This document shows positions 17,656 to 25,512 of a stretch of DNA of 64,000 bases, in pieces. This stretch comes from an alpha proteobacterium BAL199. GTDB lineage: Bacteria > Pseudomonadota > Alphaproteobacteria > Thalassobaculales > Thalassobaculaceae. A program made the position numbers and the translations under genes. Each line of letters begins with the position of its first letter. Positions within the stretch are counted from its first letter, which is position 1. The notes beneath the pieces were generated by a model, which was given only the letters and a program-made list of their open reading frames with translations, had not been told where the DNA came from and did no database searches. The stretch covers positions 186,001 to 250,000 of the forward strand of contig ABHC01000004.1 in NCBI GenBank assembly GCA_000171835.1. Direction: 5' to 3'.

Positions 17656-18252
17656 ATGACGCACGTCGCGAATTCGTCGGCCCGATCCGGACTGCAGCCA
17701 TTGACCCGGAGATCACTGCTCCTTGGTCTGACCGGCCTCGCTGTGGTTGCGGGGGCCAGATCTGCAGGCGCCAGCACTCAGGCACGGACACTCGGACCGA
17801 TGCCTCGTCGGCGCATCCGGGCACAGCATCTCCACACGGGCGAATCGGTTGACGTGGTCTATTTCGAGAACGGCCGATACGCTCCCCGGTCCCTGGCGGT
17901 TCTCGATCATTTTCTGCGGGATCATCGTGATGGCAGCATTCACCCGATCGACCCGGTGCTCTTCGATTTCCTGCACATCGTCAACTCTCGCCTGGGTGGA
18001 CGTCAGCCAGTCGAAATTGTCTGTGGATACCGATCTGAAAAGTCGAATGCGCTGCTGCGGTCGATTAGTACGGGTGTGGCCAAGAACAGCTTGCACATGA
18101 TTGGACAGGCGATCGACATTCGAATACCGGGCCGGTCGGTCGCTGAAATAGCGCAGGTGGCCGAGAGCGTTCAGCGGGGGGGGGTCGGCCGGTACAGGCG
18201 TTCCGGCTTCGTTCATCTGGATACTGGCAATGTGCGGACGTGGGGCAGTTAG
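17656..18252 (+). CDS. DUF882/M15-type peptidoglycan peptidase (MepK/YcbK-like)
   Basis: The 198-residue precursor carries a likely Tat signal ([20 protein letters not shown]) and the YcbK/DUF882 fold related to M15 D,D-peptidases. Zinc ligands are present in HMIGQAIDI (HxxGxAxD) and the later [20 protein letters not shown] is the conserved substrate loop. E. coli MepK cleaves 3-3 cross-links, and the gene here follows an L,D-transpeptidase that makes them, so the two probably act in one remodelling pathway. I chose the ATG at 17656 (GCGGAGACAG upstream); an ATG at 17521 lies inside the preceding gene. Confidence 0.88.
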   Translation: MTHVANSSARSGLQPLTRRSLLLGLTGLAVVAGARSAGASTQARTLGPMPRRRIRAQHLHTGESVDVVYFENGRYAPRSLAVLDHFLRDHRDGSIHPIDPVLFDFLHIVNSRLGGRQPVEIVCGYRSEKSNALLRSISTGVAKNSLHMIGQAIDIRIPGRSVAEIAQVAESVQRGGVGRYRRSGFVHLDTGNVRTWGS

Positions 18253-18289
18253 GCAAGCGGCGATCCGAACAACGCGATGGGAGATCATC

Positions 18290-18604
18290 ATGGCCGAGAA
18301 GTTGACCCCCGAGGCCCGGGCGGCCGCGCTTAGGGCGCTGGACGGCTGGACCGAAGACACCGAGCGCGACGCGATTTCCAAGACGTTCTGGTTTACCAGC
18401 TTCGATGCCGCGTTCGGCTTCATGACCCGGGTCGCCATCAAGGCCGAGACCATGGTCCACCACCCCGAATGGTCCAACGTCTACTCGCGTGTCGACGTGA
18501 CCCTGACCACCCACAGCACCGGCGGGCTGACCGAACTCGACGTCGAACTCGCCCGGTTCATGGACGCGACGGCTCTGGCCACCGGCCACACCAGCATGGA
18601 CTGA
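18290..18604 (+). CDS. phhB: 4a-hydroxytetrahydrobiopterin dehydratase (pterin-4-alpha-carbinolamine dehydratase)
   Basis: A 104-residue protein matching the pterin carbinolamine dehydratase family, which recycles the pterin cofactor of aromatic amino acid hydroxylases. The active-site motif is [27 protein letters not shown] split as usual between a His-His-Pro turn and a later His; the overall length is typical. The ATG at 18290 has GGGAGA upstream. No phenylalanine hydroxylase gene is in the window, so the pterin partner is unknown; stand-alone members are common in Alphaproteobacteria, some of which may work with molybdopterin instead. Confidence 0.92.
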   Translation: MAEKLTPEARAAALRALDGWTEDTERDAISKTFWFTSFDAAFGFMTRVAIKAETMVHHPEWSNVYSRVDVTLTTHSTGGLTELDVELARFMDATALATGHTSMD

Positions 18605-18619
18605 CGCGCCGGCGGGCGG

Positions 18620-19381
18620 TCAGCGCGGCCCCATGCGGATGGCACCGTCCAGGCGGATGGTCTCGCCGTTCAGCATCGGGTTGTCGGCGATCGCAAGCAC
18701 CAGCCGTGCGTATTCGTCCGGCGTGCCGAAGCGCGACGGGAACGGCACCTGGGCGGCCAGGCTGTCCTGCACGTCCTGCGGCATGCCCAGCAGCATCGGC
18801 GTGCCGAACAGGCCCGGTGCGATGGTGCAGACCCGGATGCCGATGCGGGCGAACTCGCGGGCCGCCACGATGGTCAGAGAGTGCACGGCACCCTTCGACG
18901 CCGCATAGGCGGCCTGCCCGATCTGGCCCTCGAAGGCGGCGACGCTGGCGGTCGAGACGATCACGCCGCGTTGGCCTTCGGCGTCCGGGTCGAGCCCGGC
19001 CATGTCGGCCGCGGCCAGCCGCATGAGGTTGAAGCTGCCGATCAGGTTGATATCGATCACCCGGCGGAAGTTCTCCAGCGGCATCGGCCCGGTCTTGCCG
19101 ACGATCCGCTCGGCCGGCGCGATGCCGGCGCAGTTCACCAGGACCCGGGCCGCACCGTGGACTTCTCGGGCTCGTGCCACTGCCGCTTCCGCGGAGTCCG
19201 ACGAGGTCACGTCGCAGGCCAGCGCGAGGCCGCCGATCTCATCCGCGACCGCTTGTGCCCGGGCTTCGTCGACGTCGAGCAAGGCAACTTTGGCACCGCG
19301 TGCCGCCAGCGCCCGCGCCGTCCCGGCACCCAATCCGCCGCCACCGCCAGTAACCAATGCGGCCTGACCCTGGAGATCCAT
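18620..19381 (-). CDS. Short-chain dehydrogenase, 3-hydroxyacyl-CoA dehydrogenase type 2-like
   Basis: The 253-residue classical SDR has TGGGGGLG for NAD binding, the NCAG variant of NNAG, catalytic Ser in STASVAAFEGQIG and Tyr/Lys in YAASKGAV. The IAPGLFGTPMLLGMP segment and the C-terminal LDGAIRMGPR are characteristic of type-2 3-hydroxyacyl-CoA dehydrogenases (HSD17B10-like), which oxidise 3-hydroxyacyl-CoA in fatty or branched-chain acid degradation. It is convergent with phhB, 15 bp apart. No acyl-CoA dehydrogenase or thiolase accompanies it here. Confidence 0.87.
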   Translation of the reverse strand: MDLQGQAALVTGGGGGLGAGTARALAARGAKVALLDVDEARAQAVADEIGGLALACDVTSSDSAEAAVARAREVHGAARVLVNCAGIAPAERIVGKTGPMPLENFRRVIDINLIGSFNLMRLAAADMAGLDPDAEGQRGVIVSTASVAAFEGQIGQAAYAASKGAVHSLTIVAAREFARIGIRVCTIAPGLFGTPMLLGMPQDVQDSLAAQVPFPSRFGTPDEYARLVLAIADNPMLNGETIRLDGAIRMGPR

Positions 19382-19482
19382 GGTCGCCTCCTCTCGTCTA
19401 ATTGCGTTGCGCCGTTCGCCGACGGTTCACCGCGTGATACCAGATCATCCACGAACCGACGAGCCGCTGAGGGGCAACAGAC

Positions 19483-19932
19483 ATGGCGCGTGCGCACGCA
19501 ATACCGAAGGCGGCCAAGGTGCTGGGCGTGGCGGGAACTGCGCCGCTCGTTCTGGGCGCGTTCGGATTCTGGCTGCTGCCCCTGGACGTCGCGGCGCACG
19601 CTCTCGATGCCCAGGTGTTCTACGGCGTCACCGCGCTCACATTCCTCGGCGCGGTGCATTGGGGAGCGGCGATCGTCGACCAAACGACTCCCGACCGGCT
19701 GTGGCACCGGCTCGGCTGGGGCATGCTCCCCGGTTTGATTGCATGGGTGGCGGCACTGATGACGGCCGTACCGATGCTGGTGACGCTGATGGCCGGCATC
19801 GGCGTCAGCCATCTGATGGATCTCAGGGCCCGGGACCGCGGCGAGCTGCCGGTCTGGTACCTGGCGTTGCGCCGCTGGACCAACGCGGTTGCCGTGTTGT
19901 CGCTGGGCGCGTCGCTGCTGCGTCTGGTCTAG
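19483..19932 (+). CDS. DUF3429 membrane protein
   Basis: A 149-residue membrane protein with four or five predicted helices. The segment FYGVTALTFLGAVHWGAAI is the hallmark of DUF3429 (conserved His-Trp-Gly), followed by a WLRLGWGMLPGL-like stretch. The function of this family is unknown. The ATG at 19483 has TGAGGGG upstream. It converges on the PAS-domain gene with a 3-bp gap. Confidence 0.83.
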   Translation: MARAHAIPKAAKVLGVAGTAPLVLGAFGFWLLPLDVAAHALDAQVFYGVTALTFLGAVHWGAAIVDQTTPDRLWHRLGWGMLPGLIAWVAALMTAVPMLVTLMAGIGVSHLMDLRARDRGELPVWYLALRRWTNAVAVLSLGASLLRLV

Positions 19933-19935
19933 CGG

Positions 19936-20457
19936 TCAGGGAACCGGCCAGGGAACGGCGATGCACAGCAGCATGTCGACCGTTCGGCCGTCACCGGCCA
20001 TCGGGAACAGCGCCCGGTGGAGAATAATATCGCCGAACCGTTCATGGGGTGCTCCGCCGATCCAGAACGTCGGTACCGCCGATTCAACCGTCTGGTCGAA
20101 AGTCCCCAGAACAAACGCCGAGTGAACCCGCCCGAAAGCATCGTTCGCCCGCTTGCCCGTGGCGTCTTTCCCGACGAGCGCAACGTTGCCGGTGCCGACG
20201 ACCCGGTAGAGATAGTCGTAGGTTCCGTCCGCCTCGCGCAGCACGTCCATGAAGAACATCCACGGCATGGCGGCAGTGTCGATATCCAATGGATCCAGGT
20301 GCTGCCGTCCAGGCAAGGCTCCGGGCTCGGGAACGATCGACTGCCAATACCGGTATAGGGCGACGACCGGCGATTCCGCGGGAAACGTGTCGACCTGTAC
20401 CTGGTCGGCGTGAGGCAGTCGGAAGTCGGCACCGGTATGTCTGTTCGTCACGATCAC
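19936..20457 (-). CDS. PAS_5-domain protein
   Basis: A 173-residue protein made almost entirely of one PAS_5-type domain, an alphaproteobacterial PAS variant. It contains LDPLDIDTAAMPWMFFMDVLRE, then DYLYRVVGTGNVALVGKDATGKR, the usual core of that family, where a small ligand may be held. It has no output domain, so it probably acts on a partner. The start is GTG at 20455-20457 with GGATGGG upstream. Its signal and partner are unknown; a diguanylate cyclase gene starts 303 bp away in the opposite direction. Confidence 0.75.
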   Translation of the reverse strand: MIVTNRHTGADFRLPHADQVQVDTFPAESPVVALYRYWQSIVPEPGALPGRQHLDPLDIDTAAMPWMFFMDVLREADGTYDYLYRVVGTGNVALVGKDATGKRANDAFGRVHSAFVLGTFDQTVESAVPTFWIGGAPHERFGDIILHRALFPMAGDGRTVDMLLCIAVPWPVP

Positions 20458-20760
20458 CGATACCCATCCAGGAGCCGAGCGGCCCGATGACAGGGAACGC
20501 TCACTGTCCTAACGATATCCGGGACATCGCCGGATACCAAGCAAGCGATGCGTCGGCGTTGCGTTGCCGGAGGGCCCGGCGATAAGTATCAGTACAGTCT
20601 TCTAGACGTGTATGGTCGCCGAGAATGCGCTTCCGACGGCACGGCAATCAGGATTTGCGGGTCGTCGGAGATCCTGGCCGCCCGGTGCGAGTGCCGCGAT
20701 CGGCCCGAACCTGCGCCGTGATGGCGAACACGCACTGAACCGGGAGGCAATGATCCGGGC
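20458..20760. other. Divergent intergenic region, 303 bp, no gene seen
   Basis: This stretch separates the PAS gene (minus) from the diguanylate cyclase gene (plus). It must hold both promoters. I see no convincing coding frame, hairpin terminator or strong promoter match in it. Confidence 0.6.
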
Positions 20761-21678
20761 ATGACCGGCGGCGACGCAGCATCCCATCGCACCCGATACG
20801 ATCGAATCGTATCGGCGATCGAGCAGGCCCGCGCCGAAGCGTCCGATCGGCTCACCCGCTTTCATCGCTCGGCGATCGCCAAGGTGCGCCCGGACGCCGA
20901 CCTGCTGAAGCTTGCCGGGCACGAGTCGAGCACGCTGGGTGTCTGGTACGCCGAGCGCAAGGATGCCCAGCCGCTCGATCAGCCGGCGTTCGAAACCCTG
21001 GTCGCCTTGCATGAAGCGTTGTTGAACCACATCGCGCTGCTGGCGGGACGGGCGTGGAAGGATGCGAAGGTACCGGTGGAGGAATACGACGCGCTGCTCG
21101 AAAAGGTGCAGGCCTTCGACGAGTTGGCCGGCCGGTTGGTCCGGGCGTTCCAGGCGGCGATCAGCGATCTCGATCCGCTGACCGGCGCCCAGACCCGCCA
21201 GGTGATGCTGCGGGACCTCAAGCGCGAGGTTCAGCGCGCCCGCCGCTCCGGCACCCCAGGGTGCCTGGCGATTGCCGACATCGACCGGTTCAAGTCGATC
21301 AACGATGGCCATGGCCACGCCGTCGGTGATTCGGTGCTGGCGGCGGTGTCGGGCTTGCTGATCGAGAGCCTGCGGCCCTACGACTCGGTCTACCGCTACG
21401 GCGGTGAGGAATTCCTGCTGTGCCTGCCTGAAACAGGTCCGGAAGAGGCGCGGCGGGTCCTTGACCGGGTTCGGGAGCGGATTGCCGGACACCCGGTCAT
21501 GATCGACGGCGGCAAGAACCTCGTCGTGACGATCTCGTTCGGCCTGACGCTGATGACCCCGCGCCGGCCGCTGGAGGAACTGATCGATCGGGCCGACAGA
21601 GCCCTGTACCTCGCCAAGGAGTCAGGACGGAACCGGGTGGAGGTTTGGCGGCCGGAGACCGGCAGCGACGGCGCCTGA
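20761..21678 (+). CDS. Diguanylate cyclase (GGDEF) with N-terminal CZB-like sensor (DgcZ-like)
   Basis: The 305-residue protein has a C-terminal GGDEF domain with an intact active site (YRYGGEEFLLCLPE at about residues 218-231) and the preceding DPLTGAQTRQVM and DIDRFKSINDGHGHAVGD motifs, so it should make c-di-GMP. The helical N-terminal 120 residues look like a chemoreceptor zinc-binding (CZB) domain as in E. coli DgcZ, which has the same length and order. In the segment aligned by eye with the DgcZ zinc Cys (LGKW region), this protein reads HESSTLGVWY, with Ser in place of Cys. No obvious inhibitory RxxD site precedes GGEEF. Soluble, cytosolic. Confidence 0.88.
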   Translation: MTGGDAASHRTRYDRIVSAIEQARAEASDRLTRFHRSAIAKVRPDADLLKLAGHESSTLGVWYAERKDAQPLDQPAFETLVALHEALLNHIALLAGRAWKDAKVPVEEYDALLEKVQAFDELAGRLVRAFQAAISDLDPLTGAQTRQVMLRDLKREVQRARRSGTPGCLAIADIDRFKSINDGHGHAVGDSVLAAVSGLLIESLRPYDSVYRYGGEEFLLCLPETGPEEARRVLDRVRERIAGHPVMIDGGKNLVVTISFGLTLMTPRRPLEELIDRADRALYLAKESGRNRVEVWRPETGSDGA

Positions 21679-21705
21679 CCACGCCGCTGCCGCCAGCCTT
21701 TAGTA

Positions 21706-22467
21706 TCAGATCAAGCCCACGCGCCGCCGGCCCTCATCGGATTTGAGCGAGAAGTCCGTCCCGGCCAGATCGGCGGCGGCTGTAGTGCAGAGATAAGCCA
21801 CCGCCTGCGCAGCCCACTCCGGACTGATGTGATCCTCCCAGTCGAGCTGGCTGACCGGATTGATGCCCGAGGCCTTGATCGATCGCTGCATCCCGGTCGC
21901 GACGGTTCCCGGGCTCAGCCCGACAACGCGAACGCCCTTGTCTCGGTATTCCAGGTCGGCGCAGCGGGTCAGGGACAGGACGGCGGCCTTGGTCGAACAA
22001 TAGTGGCTCCATCCCTCCAGCGCGCCGCTCGCGGCACCGGAGCTGATGTTGACTACCACACCGCCGCCCTGGTCCTCCATGACCGGCAGCACCGCACGCA
22101 ATCCGTGATAGACACCCTTCAGGTTGACGTCGACGACGGTGCTCCAGGCTTCCGGATCCGAGTCGCCGAGCCGGGCAATCGGATCGATCAGGCCGGCGTT
22201 GTTGACGAGGATGTCGACCCGACCGAAACCCTGGCGACACCTCTCGATGGCGCCCACCACATCCCGGTATCGGCTGACGTCGCAGGCGACAGCCTCGGCG
22301 ACACCGCCGGCAGCGCGTATTCCGGCGGCACCGGCTTCGGTTTCGCCGGTGGTTCGCGCGGCCAGGACTACCGATACCCCCGACCGGGCCAGCAACTGTG
22401 CAATGGCCAGGCCGATGCCCCTGCTGGCGCCGGTTACGACCGCGGTTCGCCCGTTCAGTTCCTGCAT
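21706..22467 (-). CDS. SDR-family oxidoreductase
   Basis: A 253-residue classical SDR with TGASRGIG for cofactor binding, NNAGLIDP, Ser in NISSGAASG and Tyr/Lys in YCSTKAAV, so all catalytic positions are in place. The Arg following the first strand (AARTT) suggests NADP preference. The C-terminus carries AGTDFSLKSDEGRRRVGL, unlike the usual DGG ending of many SDRs. The truncated LysR gene lies immediately upstream on the same strand. The substrate is unknown. Confidence 0.87.
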   Translation of the reverse strand: MQELNGRTAVVTGASRGIGLAIAQLLARSGVSVVLAARTTGETEAGAAGIRAAGGVAEAVACDVSRYRDVVGAIERCRQGFGRVDILVNNAGLIDPIARLGDSDPEAWSTVVDVNLKGVYHGLRAVLPVMEDQGGGVVVNISSGAASGALEGWSHYCSTKAAVLSLTRCADLEYRDKGVRVVGLSPGTVATGMQRSIKASGINPVSQLDWEDHISPEWAAQAVAYLCTTAAADLAGTDFSLKSDEGRRRVGLI

Positions 22468-22664
22468 CGCTCAGTTCCTCAAACAATGGTGATCGTCCGT
22501 GCTTAGCCCGAAGGCCAGGATCGGAACACCTGTGCTCCTCCATCACGGTCGTGCGTGGATTGCATCATTCGGTCGCCGCTACGCCACAGTCACGTCCGGG
22601 CAAGTTGCCGCCGCAGGAAATCGATCGCCAGCCGGACCTTGGCGGGCAGGAAGGCCCGGCTCGG

Positions 22665-23489
22665 CTACAGCAGCCAGGCTCCGGTGTCGAAGGAGGTTGC
22701 GGTTGCCTGGTGGCCTGGGAACAGGTCGAGCAGGCGGCCGTCGGCGATGTCGGCGTCGATCAGCCAGTTCGCCAACAACGCTGGACCGAGTCCGTTGAGA
22801 GCGGATTCGCGCAGCGCCAGCGCACTGGAGATGACGACGTCACCGTTGACCGCGACCTCGACAATCTGCCCGTCGGGGCCGCGAAATCGCCACGCTGATC
22901 GGAATTCCGGCAGATCGAACAAGAGAAGACGGTGTTTGCTCAGGTCGGCGGGCTGGGTGAGCCGGGGCGCCCTGGCCAGGTATGCCGGGCTTGCGACGAC
23001 CCGATACCGGGTGTCCATCAGCCTGGACCCGATCAGTTCACCGCTTCGGTCCGGGGCCAGGCGGATCGCCAGATCGATCCGCTCGGCGACGATGTCGAGG
23101 TTTCGATCGGTGGCGAGCAGTTCGAGCTTCAGATCCGGGAAGGCGTCGCGAAACTGGTGGATCAGCGGCACGATGCAGATCTGCGCGAAGGCGACCGACG
23201 CGGTGAGGCGCAGGGTGCCCGCCGGGCCGGCGCTGATCGCGCGCACGCTGTCCCGAGCCTGCTCGAGCTCGTTGACTACCGCTTCGGCGCGGCTGAGATA
23301 GACCGCGCCCGCTTCGGTCAGCGAGAGCGTACGCGTGGTCCTATGGAACAGCCGTACCCCAAGTTCGGCCTCGATGGCCGCAACACCGCGCGACACGGAG
23401 GACGGATCCAGGCCGCGGTGACGAGCGGCGGCGGCCAGACTGCCCAACCGGGCGACGTCGCAGAACAGTTGCAAGGTGTTCAAGTCCAT
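22665..23489 (-). CDS. LysR-family regulator with premature amber stop
   Basis: The protein has the LysR winged helix (LQLFCDVARLGSLAAAARHRGLDPSSVSRGVAAIE) and an effector-binding domain ending at TSFDTGAWLL, after 274 residues. The stop is TAG at 22665-22667. Beyond it the same frame continues as PSRAFLPAKVRLAIDFLRRQLART to a TGA at 22590-22592, which is precisely the conserved C-terminal helix of this LysR subgroup (usual text WLLYPSRxxLPAKVRxxIDFL). The amber codon therefore replaces the conserved Tyr or similar residue, and full length would be 299 residues. The gene is either a fresh pseudogene, a functional truncation, or contains a sequence error. The target may be the downstream SDR gene. 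Confidence 0.85.
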   Translation of the reverse strand: MDLNTLQLFCDVARLGSLAAAARHRGLDPSSVSRGVAAIEAELGVRLFHRTTRTLSLTEAGAVYLSRAEAVVNELEQARDSVRAISAGPAGTLRLTASVAFAQICIVPLIHQFRDAFPDLKLELLATDRNLDIVAERIDLAIRLAPDRSGELIGSRLMDTRYRVVASPAYLARAPRLTQPADLSKHRLLLFDLPEFRSAWRFRGPDGQIVEVAVNGDVVISSALALRESALNGLGPALLANWLIDADIADGRLLDLFPGHQATATSFDTGAWLL

Positions 23490-23665
23490 TCATGCATATT
23501 GAGCATTTTTGGGGGGATCGGAAGCTCGGGAAATGATCAGTGCGCAGTAACACCCGAGAACAGCGACCATCCTTGGCGCTCCGACGCGCGTTGCAGTGAT
23601 GCGTGACGGCGTACTGATGGAGTGCTTATAGTCGCACCGCTCATTGGGGTTTGCGGGAGGCGGCC

Positions 23666-23953
23666 GTGGCGTTTGATGCCGGACGTATGAAAGACTTGGA
23701 CGGAATGTTGCGTCGGATGGGGGCGATCGCCTCGGTATTCGATGTCCGGTCCAGCACGGTTGGGAACAAGTCGTTCGCGGCGTTTCGCGACCTGATGGAC
23801 GTCTACATCGACATGTGTTCCCGGGAATTGAAGCAGGGCAAGGACTACATTGAGGACGGGCTGCATCCGACGGCGGACGATGTCGAGCGGTTGAACACCG
23901 CCTTTGAGCGGGTGTTCGGCGTGCGCGCGGACCAGTTCACCGCGTCAAAGTAA
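23666..23953 (+). CDS. Small hypothetical protein
   Basis: A 95-residue protein starting at GTG 23666 with GGGAGG five bases upstream; an in-frame TTG at 23651 is possible but less likely. It is mostly helical with alternating charge (KDLDGMLRRMGAIASVFD, then LMDVYIDMCSRELKQGKDYIEDGLHP) and has no signal or membrane segment. I do not recognise the family. Its 3' end overlaps the 3' end of the convergent GcvA-like gene by 17 bp. Confidence 0.6.
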   Translation: MAFDAGRMKDLDGMLRRMGAIASVFDVRSSTVGNKSFAAFRDLMDVYIDMCSRELKQGKDYIEDGLHPTADDVERLNTAFERVFGVRADQFTASK

Positions 23954-24875
23954 CTGTTGGCCGGTTCAGCGGCGGCGTGGTGTTGGACGCCGCGTCGCGG
24001 GCGACCTCGGACGTGACCCAATCGCGGAAAGCCTTGACCTTCGGCCGCTCCTGGGTGCCCTCCGGGTAGACGAGATAATAGGCCGCCTGGGTTGGCAGTT
24101 CGAGGTCGAACGGCTTGACCAGCCTGCCGGCCGCAAGGTCGTCGGCGACCAGGACGCTGCGGCCCAACGCCACGCCGAGCCCGTCGATTGCGGCTTGCAG
24201 CACCATCTCGGAGTGATTGAACGCCAGGTCGCGACGGGCCTTGATCGGCCCGGCACCGGCGGCTTCCAGCCATGTGTCCCAGTCTTCGGGAAGATCGTCG
24301 TGCAGCATGGTGTGATAGCGCAGCTCTTCCGGGCAGGTGAGCGGTGCCGGACCGTCGAGCAGGCGCGGGCTGCAGACCACGAACACCACTTCGGTCATCA
24401 GGCGCTCGGTGCGCAGGCCCCGCCAGTCGCCGCGCCCATAGCGAATGCCGACATCAACCGCGTCGGAGCCGAAATCCACCAGAACGTCGTTGATGGCTAG
24501 GCGAACCTCGATGTCCGGGTGCCCACTGGCGAACCGGCCAAGCTTCGGAACCAGCCATTTGGCGGCGAAGCTGGTGAAGGTGCTGACGGTCAACGCTCCG
24601 CTCTTATCACGCTCCCGCAGTTTGGCAGTGGCGTCGTGGATCCGGTCGAACGCTTCACGCAGAGGCGGCAGGTAGGCTTGGCCGGCATCGGTCAGCAGCA
24701 AGGCCCGGTTTTGCCGCTTGAACAGAACCATGCCCAGCCATTCCTCCAGCGACTTGATCTGGTGGCTGATGGCGGCCTGCGTCACGTGCAGTTCGCCGGC
24801 CGCCTTGGTGAAGCTCAGATGCCGGGCGGCGGCTTCGAAAGCCCGCAGTGAATTGAGGGGTGGGAGGCGCCGCAT
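23937..24875 (-). CDS. LysR-family regulator, GcvA-like
   Basis: The 312-residue regulator opens with MRRLPPLNSLRAFEAAARHLSFTKAA, the diagnostic N-terminus of GcvA-type LysR proteins, followed by the helix-turn-helix (ELHVTQAAISHQIKSLEEWLG) and a type-2 periplasmic-binding effector domain (DVGIRYGRGDWRGL). I chose the ATG at 24875; an upstream ATG at 24962 would add a non-conserved leader running across the intergenic palindrome. It is divergent from a DUF1127 gene, a pairing often seen in Alphaproteobacteria, and probably regulates that gene and its own. Confidence 0.9.
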   Translation of the reverse strand: MRRLPPLNSLRAFEAAARHLSFTKAAGELHVTQAAISHQIKSLEEWLGMVLFKRQNRALLLTDAGQAYLPPLREAFDRIHDATAKLRERDKSGALTVSTFTSFAAKWLVPKLGRFASGHPDIEVRLAINDVLVDFGSDAVDVGIRYGRGDWRGLRTERLMTEVVFVVCSPRLLDGPAPLTCPEELRYHTMLHDDLPEDWDTWLEAAGAGPIKARRDLAFNHSEMVLQAAIDGLGVALGRSVLVADDLAAGRLVKPFDLELPTQAAYYLVYPEGTQERPKVKAFRDWVTSEVARDAASNTTPPLNRPTVTLTR

Positions 24876-24907
24876 GAGGCATCGCTTTCGAATAAAAAAA
24901 CCTAATG

Positions 24908-24926
24908 GATAGTATGAGAAACTATC
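24908..24926. promoter_or_regulatory. Candidate LysR operator between gcvA-like and DUF1127 genes
   Basis: A perfect 6-bp inverted repeat, GATAGT and ACTATC separated by seven bases, sits in an AT-rich divergent intergenic region. It lies directly upstream of a possible promoter for the DUF1127 gene (TTGTAC at 24929-24934, 17 bases, TAAATA at 24952-24957). The geometry suits LysR-type activation. By-eye assignment. Confidence 0.5.
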
Positions 24927-24977
24927 GTTTGTACGCAAGCAGTGCCGATCGTAAATACACACTCAGCAAACAGGTTA

Positions 24978-24996
24978 CGAAGGTTATCCACCTTCG
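24978..24996 (+). promoter_or_regulatory. 5' leader stem-loop ahead of DUF1127 gene
   Basis: CGAAGGT and ACCTTCG form a perfect 7-bp stem around a 5-base loop, 41 bases before the DUF1127 start codon. It would be in the transcript leader and might tune stability or translation. No U-tract follows, so it is not an obvious terminator. Confidence 0.4.
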
Positions 24997-25037
24997 GTCC
25001 TCGTAGAAAACATAAACGATTTATTAAGGAGGTTCCC

Positions 25038-25277
25038 ATGAGCCGGATCCTGATCGCGACCGCTCGCCCGATGTTCGGGGCCTCCGCCAAGCGCGGAGCC
25101 CAGCCGTCGATCGCCGAGCGGATCTTGTTCGCCCCGCTGGCGATTCTTTCGACCTGGAGCGAGCGTCTGAAGCAGCGTTCCGCGTTGGCCGGAATGGACG
25201 ACCGGATGCTGAAGGATATCGGTGTGTCTCGAACCGACGCGCTGGTCGAAATGCACAAGCCGTTCTGGGTCGCCTGA
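25038..25277 (+). CDS. DUF1127 small protein
   Basis: A 79-residue protein whose C-terminal half is the Arg/Leu-rich DUF1127 motif, here ALAGMDDRMLKDIGVSRTDALVEMHKPFW. It starts at ATG 25038 behind an excellent AAGGAGG. Short DUF1127 proteins in Alphaproteobacteria have been linked to RNA turnover and phosphate or carbon metabolism; this longer one has a 30-residue N-terminal extension. The divergent GcvA-like regulator, the palindrome and the leader hairpin suggest tight regulation. Very strong ribosome binding site suggests high expression when induced. Confidence 0.88.
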   Translation: MSRILIATARPMFGASAKRGAQPSIAERILFAPLAILSTWSERLKQRSALAGMDDRMLKDIGVSRTDALVEMHKPFWVA

Positions 25278-25292
25278 CCACCAACTGACCAT

Positions 25293-25320
25293 GACGCCTC
25301 CGTGTTGACCGGGAGGCGTC
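25293..25320 (+). terminator. Hairpin downstream of DUF1127 gene
   Basis: A perfect 9-bp stem, GACGCCTCC and GGAGGCGTC, with a 10-base loop, starts 16 bases after the DUF1127 stop. It has no U-run, so it may act as a weak terminator or 3' end stabiliser. Confidence 0.5.
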
Positions 25321-25460
25321 GACGCCCTCGGGCGCCGTTCAGACTCCCCGGAAGCCGAGCCAAACGGATCCCCCCTCCGTCGGCCAGCCGGGACGGCGCC
25401 CGCGCCTGCTGCATCGCCCGGTCCTCCCCCGAGGCGCTGCAGAGACTCCCTGAGACGATG

Positions 25461-25486
25461 ACGGCCGGATCCTCGGGTCCGGCCGT
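25461..25486. terminator. Second hairpin between convergent genes
   Basis: A perfect 9-bp stem, ACGGCCGGA and TCCGGCCGT, with an 8-base loop, followed by TGCCGTTTAT on the plus strand. It lies between the convergent DUF1127 and methyltransferase genes and could terminate either transcript. Confidence 0.5.
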
Positions 25487-25512
25487 TGCCGTTTATGCCC
25501 GGTGAATCGTCG

